From the NCBI GenBank assembly GCA_023256615.1, contig JAGDXO010000020.1, forward strand, positions 3,587-64,561: a stretch of DNA of 60,975 bases, in the 5' to 3' direction. The stretch comes from Thermoplasmata archaeon. Lineage in GTDB: Archaea > Thermoplasmatota > Thermoplasmata > Thermoplasmatales > GCA-001856825. Made by a program: the position numbers and the translations under genes. Below are positions 60,639-60,975 of this stretch, piece by piece; the first letter of the stretch is position 1; every line of letters begins with the position of its first letter. Under the pieces are notes generated by a model, which was given only the letters and a program-made list of their open reading frames with translations, was not told the DNA's origin and searched no databases.

Positions 60639-60669
60639 TCATTATGCACCTCAGTTGCATATATATACG

Positions 60670-60945
60670 ATGGATCCCTTGAAGGTCCTGGAGAAGCAGT
60701 CCGGATTCCTGAGATTACTGGTCTATCTCTCTGACAAGAAGGAGAAGGTCCTGACGGAGATCCTGGACGAGACGGATATACCGGTGCACCAGCTCTACTC
60801 AAGCATTGAGAAGGCGAAGGAGCTGGGATTGGTGAAGACCAGGATGGACAGCAGGAAGTATCCTCCGAGGAATATGGTTTCCTTGACGGCCAAGGGCAGG
60901 AAGTTCTCGAGGAAGTTAGGGGAATTGATCGGGATAATTGGCTGA
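60670..60945 (+). CDS. Winged-helix DNA-binding protein of the integrated element
   Basis: From ATG 60670 this encodes 91 residues, MDPLKVLEKQSGFLRLLVYLS, with a winged helix (KVLTEILDETDIPVHQLYSSIEKAKELGLV) and a basic wing (RMDSRKYPPRNMVSLTAKGRKF). A longer reading from 60589 would add 27 residues of poor composition, so the inner start is preferred. GC-rich codon use matches the integrase and not the chromosome. It probably regulates the element; the family resembles MarR/PadR-like small regulators. Confidence 0.75.
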   Translation: MDPLKVLEKQSGFLRLLVYLSDKKEKVLTEILDETDIPVHQLYSSIEKAKELGLVKTRMDSRKYPPRNMVSLTAKGRKFSRKLGELIGIIG

Positions 60946-60975
60946 TCCCGCAGAGCTTGGTTTTTGCCTCTCTCA

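Larger units (their letters stand above)
60041..60975. mobile_element. Left edge of an integrated element at tRNA-Asn
   Basis: Directly after the tRNA, codons and bases shift from AT-rich to visibly GC-richer (many CTG, GGC, AGG and TCC codons). An integrase remnant and a winged-helix gene fill the stretch, and both differ in codon use from the rest of the window. The other end lies outside the window, so size and type are unknown. Confidence 0.65.

Noticed and set aside
60656-60667. ATATATATA as TATA box of the island winged-helix gene
   Set aside because: It ends only about three bases before the ATG, so transcription starting 25 bases downstream would miss the start codon.
60589-60669. 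27-residue N-terminal extension of the winged-helix gene on the island
   Set aside because: The extension (IFDCRIRNHYAP-type) looks non-coding and covers the probable promoter; the ATG at 60670 begins the conserved part.
1-60975. CRISPR array, rRNA genes, transposases
   Set aside because: No regularly spaced direct repeats, no rRNA-like conserved blocks and no transposase-like protein were seen on either strand.

Overview
The window is a gene-dense stretch of an AT-rich archaeal chromosome. The archaeal assignment rests on aIF5A, sn-glycerol-1-phosphate dehydrogenase, the proteasome alpha subunit, the three-protein exosome core, SBDS, RfcS, Hjc, archaeal-type riboflavin synthase, Pus10, Tsr3 and ribosomal proteins L10e, L21e and L37Ae. 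A DtxR/IdeR regulator next to an Nramp transporter, class II HMG-CoA reductase, short or leaderless transcripts and the overall protein style point to the Thermoplasmatales (Thermoplasma/Ferroplasma/Cuniculiplasma-like acidophiles without a cell wall). I cannot name the species.

Layout. 1-5.8 kb: end of an unknown gene, an OB-fold SSB, polyamine genes (AdoMet decarboxylase, agmatinase) with the polyamine-dependent factor aIF5A, Hjc-RfcS, L10e, a DUF835 protein and OsmC. 5.9-17.2 kb: a membrane protease, PurB, an Nramp/IdeR metal pair with a clear palindromic operator, a 3-hydroxyisobutyrate dehydrogenase-like enzyme, a riboflavin reductase, S-adenosylhomocysteinase, the lipid-stereochemistry enzyme EgsA, UPF0179 and a YchF-type GTPase. 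17.2-24.2 kb: the archaeal proteasome/exosome/ribosome superoperon on the minus strand (psmA, SBDS, rrp4, rrp41, rrp42, L37Ae, a 43-residue Rpo12, pus10, L21e, rpoF, DUF655, ksgA). 24.2-34.9 kb: DphB, a phosphoesterase, ThiL, a histidine phosphatase, ValRS, the ribB-ribC-ribH operon, a cation exchanger and a Hef-like helicase. 34.9-46.5 kb is the least ordinary part: a TPR protein with a decayed STAND/AAA domain, trehalose phosphatase, UDG, an M61 peptidase, an operon of a triple NTF2-like surface protein with a winged-helix regulator and a small membrane protein, and a zero-gap cassette of a helical protein, an SPFH/zinc-ribbon protein and a second zinc-ribbon protein. 46.6-59.9 kb: malic enzyme, GNAT, MDR oxidoreductase, tRNA-Ser(GCT), HMGR, Tsr3, a PP-loop/DUF1611/PLP cassette, small regulators, ThpR, GcvH, RlmE, PyrE. 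59.97-60.98 kb: tRNA-Asn(GTT) followed directly by a frameshifted integrase and a winged-helix gene in visibly more GC-rich DNA, the edge of an integrated element.

How genes work together. Agmatinase and AdoMet decarboxylase supply spermidine, whose aminobutyl group is needed to make hypusine on aIF5A. The riboflavin genes sit at two places (12.5 kb and 30.7-32.3 kb) and share an upstream TTAGAAAA motif at almost the same distance from the start codon. The proteasome/exosome operon couples protein and RNA turnover with ribosome maturation.

The best candidates for undescribed biology are the PP-loop (MurL-like)/DUF1611/PLP-enzyme cassette (52.1-55.4 kb), the helical/SPFH/zinc-ribbon cassette (43.9-46.5 kb), the triple NTF2-like surface protein operon (40.5-42.8 kb), and the 53-codon ORF whose stop codon touches the first base of tRNA-Ser. 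No CRISPR array, insertion sequence or rRNA gene was seen. All functional calls come from reading motifs by eye; no database search was possible.
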